From Chitinophagaceae bacterium LGM1 (GTDB lineage Bacteria; Bacteroidota; Bacteroidia; Chitinophagales; Chitinophagaceae), in contig CP075895.1 in assembly GCA_018604165.1 (NCBI GenBank), positions 2,723,001 to 2,787,000 on the forward strand: DNA of 64,000 nucleotides, written 5' to 3'. The first letter of the stretch is position 1. Each line of letters starts with the position of its first letter. Under the pieces are notes generated by a model. The model ran no database searches, was not told the origin of the DNA, and was given only the letters and a program-made list of their open reading frames with translations. The position numbers and the translations under genes are program-made. Below, in pieces: positions 26,874 through 34,329 of the stretch.

Positions 26874-26910
26874 TACAGTCTAAAATAAAGAAACTATTGC
26901 AAGAATACTG

Positions 26911-28194
26911 TTAATGTGCAAAATCAGTATCGTAATTCAGCATACGCTCTTTCGATGGATTGAAGTAACCATACTTCAGGTTCGGAAATTCTTCCTGTAT
27001 CAGTTCCATCATCTGTTGTACGCCCAAACATTCGCCCGTATCAGCAACGCCTATTTTACCCAAATACCAATCGGGATCTATATTGAAGTTGCGCCACTGT
27101 ATCATGCTGATGTCTGTGTATTTAATAAACTCCCTCAACGCTTCGTATTCAGCTACGCTATCCGTCATTCCCGGAAAGACAAAATAATTGATAGACGCCC
27201 AGCCACCGTACTTGCGTGCAATACGTGCGCTCTCGCGTATGTCGTCAAAAGTATAGTTGTTGGGCAGGTAATACTTCGTATATACTTCGGGGCGAACCGA
27301 ATTCAAACTAACACGGATGCTGTCTAATCCTGCCTGCATCAGTTTCTCCACTGCATCGGGTTTGCTACCGTTGGTATTGATGTTGATGCTGCCCTTTTTG
27401 GTATGCTTACGTATTTCTATAATGGCTTCGCGGATGGTTTCCCACATCAGCAAAGGTTCTCCCTCACATCCCTGACCGAAGCTCACTATCGGGTATGGTG
27501 CGGTTTCCAGATGCGGTACGGTGTATTCTACTATTTCTGCAGCTGTAGGTTTAAATGTCAGCCTGTCTTGCGATGAGAAAATCTCTTCTGTTTCGGGTTG
27601 AAAAGATATACAGCCAATACAATTAGCATTACAAGCGGGTGATGCAGGTATGGGGCATTCCCAACGACCCATAAAGTAGTTGCGAGCCGCGGGGCAATGA
27701 TATGTTAATGCACAATTGTTGGCAAGGTGCTGTACCAATCGGTTGTGCGGATATGCAGACAGCATATCTTCTACACCTTTGTGTATCAGCGTATCATTAT
27801 AGCCTTTGCATTCCTGCCTTATATCTCGCTCTATACGGGTGGCTGTTACGTAAAATTTATCATCGTGCCAGCCAACAGCCGTATAACAAAACAAAGGTAG
27901 CGTAGGCGCATCGGGCATTGCCTCAAATGCAGCCATATAAAGCCCCGTGTGTGCAGGTGGTATGAATGCAGCAACAGCCCATCCCTTCTCGCAAAGGCGC
28001 ATCTCGCCTGTTTTTACATCTATACCTATACCCCTGCGCATGGGCAGGTGATACAGCGAGCCACCATCAGGCAGTTCTATCCATGCATCTTCTTCAACAG
28101 GTAATGCATCCCAACCGCTGCGGCCAATAGCATACAAGCTCTTGTCTTCAAATATCTTGCCCTCGTTGTCTGCGTATAATAAGTATGGTGTCAT
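26911..28194 (-). CDS. Radical SAM protein
   Basis: 427 residues. A 4Fe-4S binding motif CNANCIGC (CxxxCxxC, around residue 185) and FGQGCEGEPLL (SAM binding GxGEP type) show a radical SAM fold, followed by INTNGSKPDAVEKLMQAGLDS. The N-terminal 170 residues are not SAM-like and look specific to this Bacteroidota group. The target reaction is unknown. The gene begins just after a CCCCTAAA-type repeat and precedes the TonB-like gene by 37 bases. Confidence 0.85.
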   Translation of the reverse strand: MTPYLLYADNEGKIFEDKSLYAIGRSGWDALPVEEDAWIELPDGGSLYHLPMRRGIGIDVKTGEMRLCEKGWAVAAFIPPAHTGLYMAAFEAMPDAPTLPLFCYTAVGWHDDKFYVTATRIERDIRQECKGYNDTLIHKGVEDMLSAYPHNRLVQHLANNCALTYHCPAARNYFMGRWECPIPASPACNANCIGCISFQPETEEIFSSQDRLTFKPTAAEIVEYTVPHLETAPYPIVSFGQGCEGEPLLMWETIREAIIEIRKHTKKGSININTNGSKPDAVEKLMQAGLDSIRVSLNSVRPEVYTKYYLPNNYTFDDIRESARIARKYGGWASINYFVFPGMTDSVAEYEALREFIKYTDISMIQWRNFNIDPDWYLGKIGVADTGECLGVQQMMELIQEEFPNLKYGYFNPSKERMLNYDTDFAH

Positions 28195-28229
28195 ACCCCC
28201 TCTGCCCCCTAAAATGGGAACTGTTTTTT
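28194..28229. repeat. CCCCCTAAA-type intergenic repeat (degenerate copy)
   Basis: ACCCCCTCTGCCCCCTAAAATGGGAACTG resembles the AACCCCTAAxTCCCCTAAAGGGGACTTTT palindromic repeats at 29805, 32425 and 34136, with mismatches. Confidence 0.4.
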
Positions 28230-28267
28230 AATGAGTTATGTAATGTATAGTGCGCATTTTCTTACTT

Positions 28268-28933
28268 CTACCAATCATTCTTATCCCGTTGTTCTCTTGC
28301 TTTATCTACCTGCCTGATGCAAAACACTTCAAACACATCAGGTTCAAACTCCGTATTGCCGATATTCCATTGATATAAACGGTTGTCTGCACAATTGATG
28401 GTAAGCGTACCAAAACGCAATAGTACATGCTCTACCTCCGGCCATTCAATAAACCGCTTGCGCGCATTGACTGGTGGTTTGATGCCTTCTTTATCTACTA
28501 CAATAGTAAACGGCACATCTTTCTTACGTTCCCAATTGATAGCGAACACAATAGCTGCTGCCAATGCTAAGAACACAATACCGGGTACGATAATGCCATT
28601 TGCCAAAGCAAAGCCTGCAAATACCAGCATCAACAGCAACTCAACACAACGCATGATGAAGTTATTGAGTGGTTTTTGCAACCATCTGTTCTTTACCAAT
28701 ATTATTACCAGCATCACAACAGACATTAATAAAACAGTCAAGCCAGCAGCCAGACCATAATATAGTACAGTACGATGAGCCAATGCTTTATCCTCCGGCA
28801 TATGGCTGACAGCATAGTAACTAACCAACAACACGGCAGCCGTAATGAACATGGTAAACACTACAAACAAGTGCAGTGCCGTTACCTGATGTGGCTTCAC
28901 TCTCTCTTCCGTTAATGGCAGTTCAAATCTCAT
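28268..28933 (-). CDS. Predicted membrane protein of unknown function
   Basis: 221 residues with four to five hydrophobic segments in the first 130 (HLFVVFTMFITAAVLLV, YYGLAAGLTVLLMSVVMLVI, LLLMLVFAGFALANGIIV, IVFLALAAAIVFAI), then a soluble tail with a strand pattern (FTIVVDKEGIKPP, IEWPEVEHVLLRFGTLTI), similar to PH-like or DUF304-type cytosolic domains. No known family can be assigned. It starts 13 bases after the DUF1835 gene and is likely in the same operon. Confidence 0.75.
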   Translation of the reverse strand: MRFELPLTEERVKPHQVTALHLFVVFTMFITAAVLLVSYYAVSHMPEDKALAHRTVLYYGLAAGLTVLLMSVVMLVIILVKNRWLQKPLNNFIMRCVELLLMLVFAGFALANGIIVPGIVFLALAAAIVFAINWERKKDVPFTIVVDKEGIKPPVNARKRFIEWPEVEHVLLRFGTLTINCADNRLYQWNIGNTEFEPDVFEVFCIRQVDKAREQRDKNDW

Positions 28934-28946
28934 GCTGTGTTCAATG

Positions 28947-29792
28947 CTAATTGGCAGCTTCTGTAGTGGCTTCGTTGCCTGCTACGATGGCATCGCCACC
29001 AGTTAGTTTTATTTCAAAGTCCTTCAATGTTTTGGCAGCATCGCCTTGTAAAACCAATTTGCCTTCTTCTGCCAGCATACGCAAACGCCAACCGAGATAT
29101 ACGTCGCCTGTTGGTACATTGTATTTGTTGATGGCTTGGTTTACAATCTTGTGCGCTTTCTGAAACTGCTGCGAGCAAAAACTCAATAGTATATTATCAT
29201 AATAGCTTTCTGTGCGAGGTGCTGTTTTCTTGCCACCCTCATGTGTGCGTATGCCCGCATTGTCAGTTACCATCTTCTGCCATTCGTCGCCATCCACTTC
29301 AAACTCGGCTGGTGTTAGCTGTCTTGCCAGCCTGCGAGCCTTCACCAGTTCGCGCGGTAGTATCTCGCTTATGTTTTTAGGGAAGTACACTTTACCATCT
29401 TCATTGAGGAAAGGCAACCCGGCAATACTCACCAAGTAGAACCTTCCTGTATGCTTACCCATATATGGCAGCATCCAGTGGTAGGCGCAAACATCGGCAG
29501 GCCAAGGGGCCATCCACAGCCAAGCCTGTGCATCGGGGTTGTCGTACATATGCTTCGATACTTCCAGCAGGCGTTCCATATCGGTTACCTCAACTGGCTT
29601 ATCACTACCCGTTACCTGTTGCCAGAAAGCAGCCCGTACCTCGCTAAAGCCCTGCCCCTCTTCTTTTTGGAGAGGACCGACATGCAGCAGGTCTTTCAAT
29701 ACTATTATCTCGCCTTGTATGGATGGTTCATTGAGTATGGCTTCCTGTAAGGGTTGTGCAGCCATATCGCCCACTACAAAATGATAAATCAT
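28947..29792 (-). CDS. DUF1835 domain-containing protein
   Basis: 281 residues, soluble. The opening MIYHFVVGDMAAQPLQEA and EIIVLKDLLHVGPL is the DUF1835 signature, and the C-terminal part (about 195-250) matches the DUF3658-type helical domain that commonly follows. Molecular function is unknown. The gene is first of a minus-strand group with the membrane protein; a palindromic CCCCTAAAGGGG repeat lies just upstream. Confidence 0.82.
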   Translation of the reverse strand: MIYHFVVGDMAAQPLQEAILNEPSIQGEIIVLKDLLHVGPLQKEEGQGFSEVRAAFWQQVTGSDKPVEVTDMERLLEVSKHMYDNPDAQAWLWMAPWPADVCAYHWMLPYMGKHTGRFYLVSIAGLPFLNEDGKVYFPKNISEILPRELVKARRLARQLTPAEFEVDGDEWQKMVTDNAGIRTHEGGKKTAPRTESYYDNILLSFCSQQFQKAHKIVNQAINKYNVPTGDVYLGWRLRMLAEEGKLVLQGDAAKTLKDFEIKLTGGDAIVAGNEATTEAAN

Positions 29793-29804
29793 GGGTGCAA
29801 AGTT

Positions 29805-29833
29805 AACCCCTAAATCCCCTAAAGGGGAGTTTT
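29805..29833. repeat. CCCCTAAAGGGG palindromic repeat
   Basis: AACCCCTAAATCCCCTAAAGGGGAGTTTT lies 12 bases before the DUF1835 start; closely related copies sit at 32425-32455 and 34136-34157, and a degenerate one at 28194. Confidence 0.7.
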
Positions 29834-29983
29834 AATGCAAGTTTTTCACATTAAGTTTATTCTGCTTTGTTGCTTTTTGTTGCTTTTTTCAAGAAACATT
29901 GCGTTTTGCAACAAAATCCAACAATTTCAAACAAGACGAATATCGCTTTCAAAGAGTTGTTTACAATAACAAATATACGTAAT

Positions 29984-30014
29984 TAACATTATTTAATGCC
30001 ATTAAATAATGTTA
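29984..30014. promoter_or_regulatory. 31-bp palindrome centred on AATGCCATT
   Basis: TAACATTATTTAATG followed by its exact complement around one central base. It lies in the 434-bp gap before the gene at 30227, not after any gene, so a regulator-binding site is more likely than a terminator. AT-rich composition lowers certainty. Confidence 0.5.
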
Positions 30015-30026
30015 TTCTTAGTTTAC

Positions 30027-30115
30027 TTCGTAAGACGAAAATAGCTCTTCGTGTAACGAAAAGGTGCGTTCGTCGAATAGTATAAACAAAGTATTAGTAT
30101 ACCTGTTACATTCGT
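30027..30115. promoter_or_regulatory. Array of TTCGT(nnn)ACGAA dyads with 21-bp phasing
   Basis: TTCGTAAGACGAA (30027-30039), TTCGTGTAACGAA (30048-30060) and TTCGTCGAA (30069-30077) start exactly 21 bases apart; a further TTCGT at 30111 is in phase (42 bases on). The first two are full dyads. Two helical turns between copies put all sites on one DNA face, as in cooperative operators. The array lies 112-200 bases before the gene at 30227. Confidence 0.6.
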
Positions 30116-30158
30116 TATGACATTATTTTTTACTACTAAATATTAACTGCCAATGAAA

Positions 30159-30168
30159 ATATAGTTAA
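30159..30168 (+). promoter_or_regulatory. ATATAGTTAA element (copy 3)
   Basis: Ten bases shared with the elements before the two Ig-repeat genes; here 58 bases before the ATG of another T9SS cargo gene and downstream of the 21-bp-phased array. Confidence 0.35.
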
Positions 30169-30226
30169 GCACCTCAAACCGAATATTCATTAAAAAAACT
30201 AATTAAAAACCTTTAAAACTAATTTT

Positions 30227-31609
30227 ATGAAACTAGCTCTTTTAAAAAAATTTGCATCCAGCAAGTTGAAGCTTACAATTAATACACTTGCAGTACTGCT
30301 GTTATTTCAAACCGTGGGTATTGCGCAATGTCTTGTTACTTCTTTGAATGCATCAAGCAATCCGGCCAATACCAGTTGGTATGTATCAAACAAGACCGGA
30401 TTATATGCACCTACCACTCCGCCGATAGGCAGCAACGTAATATTTCCTTCGCCTATACCTGGCGGAACGAATGGCTGGGATGCTACAACATCCGGTTGGG
30501 GTGCACATTGGATTTCAGATACACAAAGCCATGTTACACCAGGGTTAACTACTTACAGTGCTGGAGCTATATTCTTCTCAAGACAATTTAAAACTTGTGA
30601 GGATGCCAGCATTGATTTTAACCTGTCATTCAGATCAGACGGCAGAGTTGAAAATATTTATGTTGATGGAATAATAGTTTCTACTGTTTCTTGGCTTGGC
30701 AACTGGAAAGCAATAGATCCTATTGCCGGATTTATTCATACAATGTCATTATCTGCTGGCACTCATATAATAACATTTGAAGTTGTAAACCCAGCTGTTA
30801 ATATGCCAGATCCAATAGGACTTGCTGTAAGCGGTACAATAGCCAGTGCATCGGCTGTAATTGTGAATGATAATGATCCTAACTGTGCTGGTTATGAATG
30901 TAACCCACAGCCTTGTAGCGACAAGTGCTATTGGAAAGTTGAGGGTAATAACATACTGAACGGTAACAATATATTCGGTACACTCACTAACGACGATATT
31001 GACATTCAGACAAACGCTACGTCAAGAGGTGTTATTACCAATGCCGGCAGAATGGGCTGGGGCACAACAGCGCCTACCGCATTAATGCACCTTAATTGTA
31101 ATGCAGTTCCTTACATAGGTCCGTCAAATGTCCGTATTGAACATCTGCCAGCCGGAGCGGGGCACATATTAGTCATTGACGATAACGGGTATGTATACAG
31201 AACAGAAAGAGATGTTGCAAGCCTTATTGGCGGTGGTGACGAAGAAGTAACCTCTATGAAACAAGAAATACGTGAATTGAAAGCCCAATTGGCTGAATTG
31301 AGGAGCGCTGTAGCTAGTGGTTCTTCAAACAATCTCGAGTATCGAATAGGTAACGAGCTTTACCAGAACAATCCTAACCCATTCGGTAAAGAAACAAGCA
31401 TAAGCTACAATATCGCTAATATGCAGCAAAATGCGTTCATAGCCATTTATGATTTAAATGGGAAAGAACTTTATAAGTATGCCATTACAGAAAAAGGTAA
31501 AGGCAGCATAATGATAGGCAGTGAAAAGCTTCAACCAGGCATCTACCTGTACTCTCTGGTAGTTGATGGTAAAGAAACTGATACAAAACGTATGGTAGTT
31601 TCTAAATAA
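30227..31609 (+). CDS. T9SS-secreted protein with coiled-coil stalk
   Basis: 460 residues. A long signal peptide (residues 1-34, VLLLFQTVGIAQ) is followed by a beta-rich domain (about 35-210) in which paired aromatic and glycine segments surround ARQFK-like strands, a short Cys-rich insert (about 225-240), a head resembling tail-fibre repeats (NDDIDIQTNATSRGVITN, GWGTTAPTALMHLN), a coiled coil (about 345-365, MKQEIRELKAQLAELRSAV) and a T9SS type A domain (YQNNPNPFGKETSISYNI, LQPGIYLYSLV). The coil suggests a trimer at the cell surface. The upstream region is unusually long and structured; a terminator follows. Confidence 0.82.
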   Translation: MKLALLKKFASSKLKLTINTLAVLLLFQTVGIAQCLVTSLNASSNPANTSWYVSNKTGLYAPTTPPIGSNVIFPSPIPGGTNGWDATTSGWGAHWISDTQSHVTPGLTTYSAGAIFFSRQFKTCEDASIDFNLSFRSDGRVENIYVDGIIVSTVSWLGNWKAIDPIAGFIHTMSLSAGTHIITFEVVNPAVNMPDPIGLAVSGTIASASAVIVNDNDPNCAGYECNPQPCSDKCYWKVEGNNILNGNNIFGTLTNDDIDIQTNATSRGVITNAGRMGWGTTAPTALMHLNCNAVPYIGPSNVRIEHLPAGAGHILVIDDNGYVYRTERDVASLIGGGDEEVTSMKQEIRELKAQLAELRSAVASGSSNNLEYRIGNELYQNNPNPFGKETSISYNIANMQQNAFIAIYDLNGKELYKYAITEKGKGSIMIGSEKLQPGIYLYSLVVDGKETDTKRMVVSK

Positions 31610-31634
31610 CACTGAAGACACCTATTTATTACCT

Positions 31635-31665
31635 CAAAAGCCTCGTTTGTAACGAGGCTTTTGTT
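31635..31665 (+). terminator. Intrinsic terminator after coiled-coil T9SS gene
   Basis: Thirteen-base stem CAAAAGCCTCGTT/AACGAGGCTTTTG with loop TGT, 25 bases after the stop. Confidence 0.88.
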
Positions 31666-31700
31666 ATTGACAAAACTATGACAAAAACACTATTACATAC

Positions 31701-32435
31701 TTGGCAGGTGTACATAGCTTTACTATAAACTTTCTCTGTTTGCTCAACTACATTCCCATAGCTACTACTTTGTTTTGTGCATTCTTTTTTGTGGAGCTGT
31801 GGCAGCATTGGCGCAAACATCCGTCTGCCACTTACCTGCTGTGGTGGGCTATCGGTGTTTTCTTTTACGGGGCGGGTACTATTACAGAGAGTGTACATGC
31901 ACTGGCTGGTTATTCGCCTGCCAACTTTAAAGTGTGGTATATATTCGGTGCGCTGCTGGGTGGTGCGCCACTGGCACAAGGCACGGTGTATTTGTTGCTG
32001 AAAAAAAGAACAGCACATACGCTCACCGCTCTATTGGTAACCGTGATACTGACAGCTGCCATATTGGTAATACTATCTCCCTTGAAACCGATTGAAACTA
32101 CGGGTGGTAAGCTGGGCGGCAAATTGCTGGAATGGTCTTACATACGCGCCATTACACCGTTTATCAATATCTATGCTTTTATATTTTTAGTGGGTGGGGC
32201 GGGCTACTCTGCATACCTGTACTACCGCACCATGATAGACAAGAGCAAGTTTTGGGGCAATGTACTGATAGCAGCGGGTGGATTGCTGCCTGGCATTGGT
32301 GGTTCGTTTTCAAAATTCGGGTATATCGAGGTGTTGTATGTTACAGAGTTTGTAGGCATCTGTCTGATACATGCCGGTTATCAGAAAATGAAAGAGAGTA
32401 ATGTGCCGTCTGTGCATGTGAACCAAAACCCCTAA
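31701..32435 (+). CDS. Predicted integral membrane protein, about seven spans
   Basis: Up to 244 residues. Hydrophobic segments: PIATTLFCAFFFVELW, TYLLWWAIGVFFYGAG, KVWYIFGALLGGAPLAQ, ALLVTVILTAAILVIL, FINIYAFIFLVGGAGYSAYLY, FWGNVLIAAGGLLPGIGG and VLYVTEFVGICLIHAG. No named family is recognised. There is no early ATG: the frame opens at TTG 31701, and a TTG near 31738 (giving LLNYIPIA) may be the true start. The last codons, encoding NQNP, lie within a CCCCTAAAGGGG repeat. Function unknown. Confidence 0.68.
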   Translation: MAGVHSFTINFLCLLNYIPIATTLFCAFFFVELWQHWRKHPSATYLLWWAIGVFFYGAGTITESVHALAGYSPANFKVWYIFGALLGGAPLAQGTVYLLLKKRTAHTLTALLVTVILTAAILVILSPLKPIETTGGKLGGKLLEWSYIRAITPFINIYAFIFLVGGAGYSAYLYYRTMIDKSKFWGNVLIAAGGLLPGIGGSFSKFGYIEVLYVTEFVGICLIHAGYQKMKESNVPSVHVNQNP

Positions 32436-32455
32436 CTCCCCTAAAGGGGACTTTT
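32425..32455. repeat. CCCCTAAAGGGG palindromic repeat overlapping a gene end
   Basis: AAAACCCCTAACTCCCCTAAAGGGGACTTTT; it spans the stop codon of the membrane protein gene and may act as its terminator. Confidence 0.7.
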
Positions 32456-32471
32456 CAGTGTTGTTTGTTTC

Positions 32472-34052
32472 TTATGGCTGGTATACAATTTTTTGCAAAT
32501 ACACTATGTTTTCATTGCTGATTATTTGCAATACATACATACCTGCAACAGCAGCAGCATTAATTTTTACAGCATATTCATTCCCTTGCTGCTCGATGGT
32601 TGTACCCACCTCTTTACCCACTAAATTGTACAGACGTATTTGGGGTTCATTTTGCTGTACGGGCATCGTCATATATACTATACCATTTGTGATGGTTGGA
32701 TATACATCTATCTCATTGGTAACTATAGGGTTTATGTTCAATGGCTTTCTGCCCAATCTTACCAACCAACCGTCAGCACTTCCATTATTGCCTTTTACAT
32801 CTCCATCTTTAGAGTTATTAATACACCCTAATACATAGGTACTGTCTGCCTGTTGATATATCCTTGAACCACTCTCACCACTACTACCACCGTAAGTGGC
32901 ATTCCATTCTATCTTGCCTGTATCATTCACTTTTACTACTAAAATATCTGCCGCACCCTGGTTGCCTTTTGCATCTATGTCTGCCGACTGTGTTGGCAAT
33001 GTGAAAATATACCCACCCTCTTTACTTTGGATGATACTATGAAAAAAATCTTCGCCGCTGCCACCGTAATTTTTTATCCAATACGGATTAAAATTGCTAT
33101 CTACTTTCAGCACAACTGCATCTTTATCTCCATAGTTTGTTTTTATGTCAACATCTTTTGAGGTAGATGTTCCACCAATTAATAAATCGCTGTTATTATC
33201 TATATAGATTGAACTGCCCTCGTCTGAACCACTACCACCGAAAGTTTTTGATGATAGCAGGTTGCCATTACCATCAATTTTAAACAGCCATATATCACCA
33301 AACCCTTTATTGACAGGTACATCACCATCTGCACTGTTGGTTGAGCACACAATGAAATATGAATTTCCTTTTGATTTTGTTATGGACTTAGCAATATCTC
33401 GCGCGCTACCGCCATAATTTTTTTGCCATATTATATTGCCCGCAGGGCTAAGCTTCATAACCCAAGCATCGTTTACACCGCCTTTAAAAGAAAGAGAAGC
33501 AAAATCTCCGTCAGCAGCACCTATTGAGCCAACAACAAGGAAGTTGTTATCATTCGTTTCTATTACATCATAGGCAATATCCGTTTTAGTACTGCCTAAC
33601 GATTTCTTCCATACTACATCCCCTGTTGCATTGAGCCTTAATATCCAAGCATCATACTCCCCTTTTGCATTGGTAATATCGCCGTCAACAGAACGGGTGT
33701 AGCCTGCAATAATATACCCACCTTCAGATGTTGTAATGATTTTTGAAAAATAATCTGCCAAACTGCCACCGTATGTTTTAGACCATACCATATTCCAGTT
33801 GGAATCTAATTTGGCAACCCAGCCATCCAAACTGCCTTTTCCACCACTTGCAGCCCATACACAACTTCCGGGCGAATAAGTACTGATAGAGCCAACTGTT
33901 ATATAGTCGTTTTTGTCTATTGTAAAGTCGTAGATAGATTCAGCCGATGTACACCCAATACTTTGTTGCTTAATGATGCTTGAAAACTGGCAATATGCAG
34001 TTTCTGTAAATACGCACAATAATAGTAGTGGCAGGTATTTCATCGTTTTCAA
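32472..34052 (-). CDS. T9SS-secreted beta-propeller-like repeat protein
   Basis: 526 residues. Signal peptide ending TAYCQ (1-21). Seven or so repeats of about 55 residues with the pattern DAWILRLNATGDVVWKKSLG, GGSGSDEGSSI, and D(W/I)VVKVD: each has an Asp-Gly-Asp turn and a conserved tryptophan, as in SBBP/PQQ-like propellers. The last 75 residues form a T9SS type A domain (VYPTITNGIVYMTMPV, LYNLVGKEVG, VAGMYVLQII). Predicted to fold as one surface-exposed propeller. No active site. It converges on the membrane protein gene. Confidence 0.8.
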   Translation of the reverse strand: MKTMKYLPLLLLCVFTETAYCQFSSIIKQQSIGCTSAESIYDFTIDKNDYITVGSISTYSPGSCVWAASGGKGSLDGWVAKLDSNWNMVWSKTYGGSLADYFSKIITTSEGGYIIAGYTRSVDGDITNAKGEYDAWILRLNATGDVVWKKSLGSTKTDIAYDVIETNDNNFLVVGSIGAADGDFASLSFKGGVNDAWVMKLSPAGNIIWQKNYGGSARDIAKSITKSKGNSYFIVCSTNSADGDVPVNKGFGDIWLFKIDGNGNLLSSKTFGGSGSDEGSSIYIDNNSDLLIGGTSTSKDVDIKTNYGDKDAVVLKVDSNFNPYWIKNYGGSGEDFFHSIIQSKEGGYIFTLPTQSADIDAKGNQGAADILVVKVNDTGKIEWNATYGGSSGESGSRIYQQADSTYVLGCINNSKDGDVKGNNGSADGWLVRLGRKPLNINPIVTNEIDVYPTITNGIVYMTMPVQQNEPQIRLYNLVGKEVGTTIEQQGNEYAVKINAAAVAGMYVLQIISNENIVYLQKIVYQP

Positions 34053-34135
34053 ATAGCAATATAAAAATAGAACAATTAGGTGGCTGATTGCAAGTATTGC
34101 TATTATATATGATGATTGTATGACAAGAATTGCGG

Positions 34136-34157
34136 AAAACTCCTAAAGGGGAATTTT
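34136..34157. repeat. CCCCTAAAGGGG-type repeat, short copy
   Basis: AAAACTCCTAAAGGGGAATTTT; one arm shortened. Upstream of the propeller gene at 34052. Confidence 0.55.
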
Positions 34158-34165
34158 GTATTGTT

Positions 34166-34238
34166 GTGCCGTCAGGAATTACTTCCTGACGGTTCATACT
34201 GGTCTGTGTTACTGTCAGGAGGAAACTACTAACAGCAC
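34166..34238. repeat. REPIN-like pair of inverted palindromic units
   Basis: 34166-34192 holds a strong hairpin CCGTCAGGAA/TTCCTGACGG (loop TTAC). At 34212-34238 a degenerate copy lies in opposite orientation (GTGC and GTCAGG ends preserved). Paired, oppositely facing short palindromes are the form of REPIN elements; no partner transposase is visible. This occupies the middle of the gap before bshC. Confidence 0.5.
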
Positions 34239-34329
34239 GAGTGAATGTTCATCAATATTCCCTATCAGCAAATAACCCAAGTATTAAAACCTACGCTTAA
34301 CTTAGCAGTCTAAAGCATACATATCCCCC

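Noticed and set aside
26277-26888. 203-aa plus-strand ORF over the TonB-like gene
   Set aside because: Low-complexity antisense of the Pro/Thr-rich linker; cysteine-rich nonsense composition.
34179-34200. Terminator at the CCGTCAGGAA hairpin
   Set aside because: No T run follows the stem and no gene ends just before it on either strand; treated as a repeat element.
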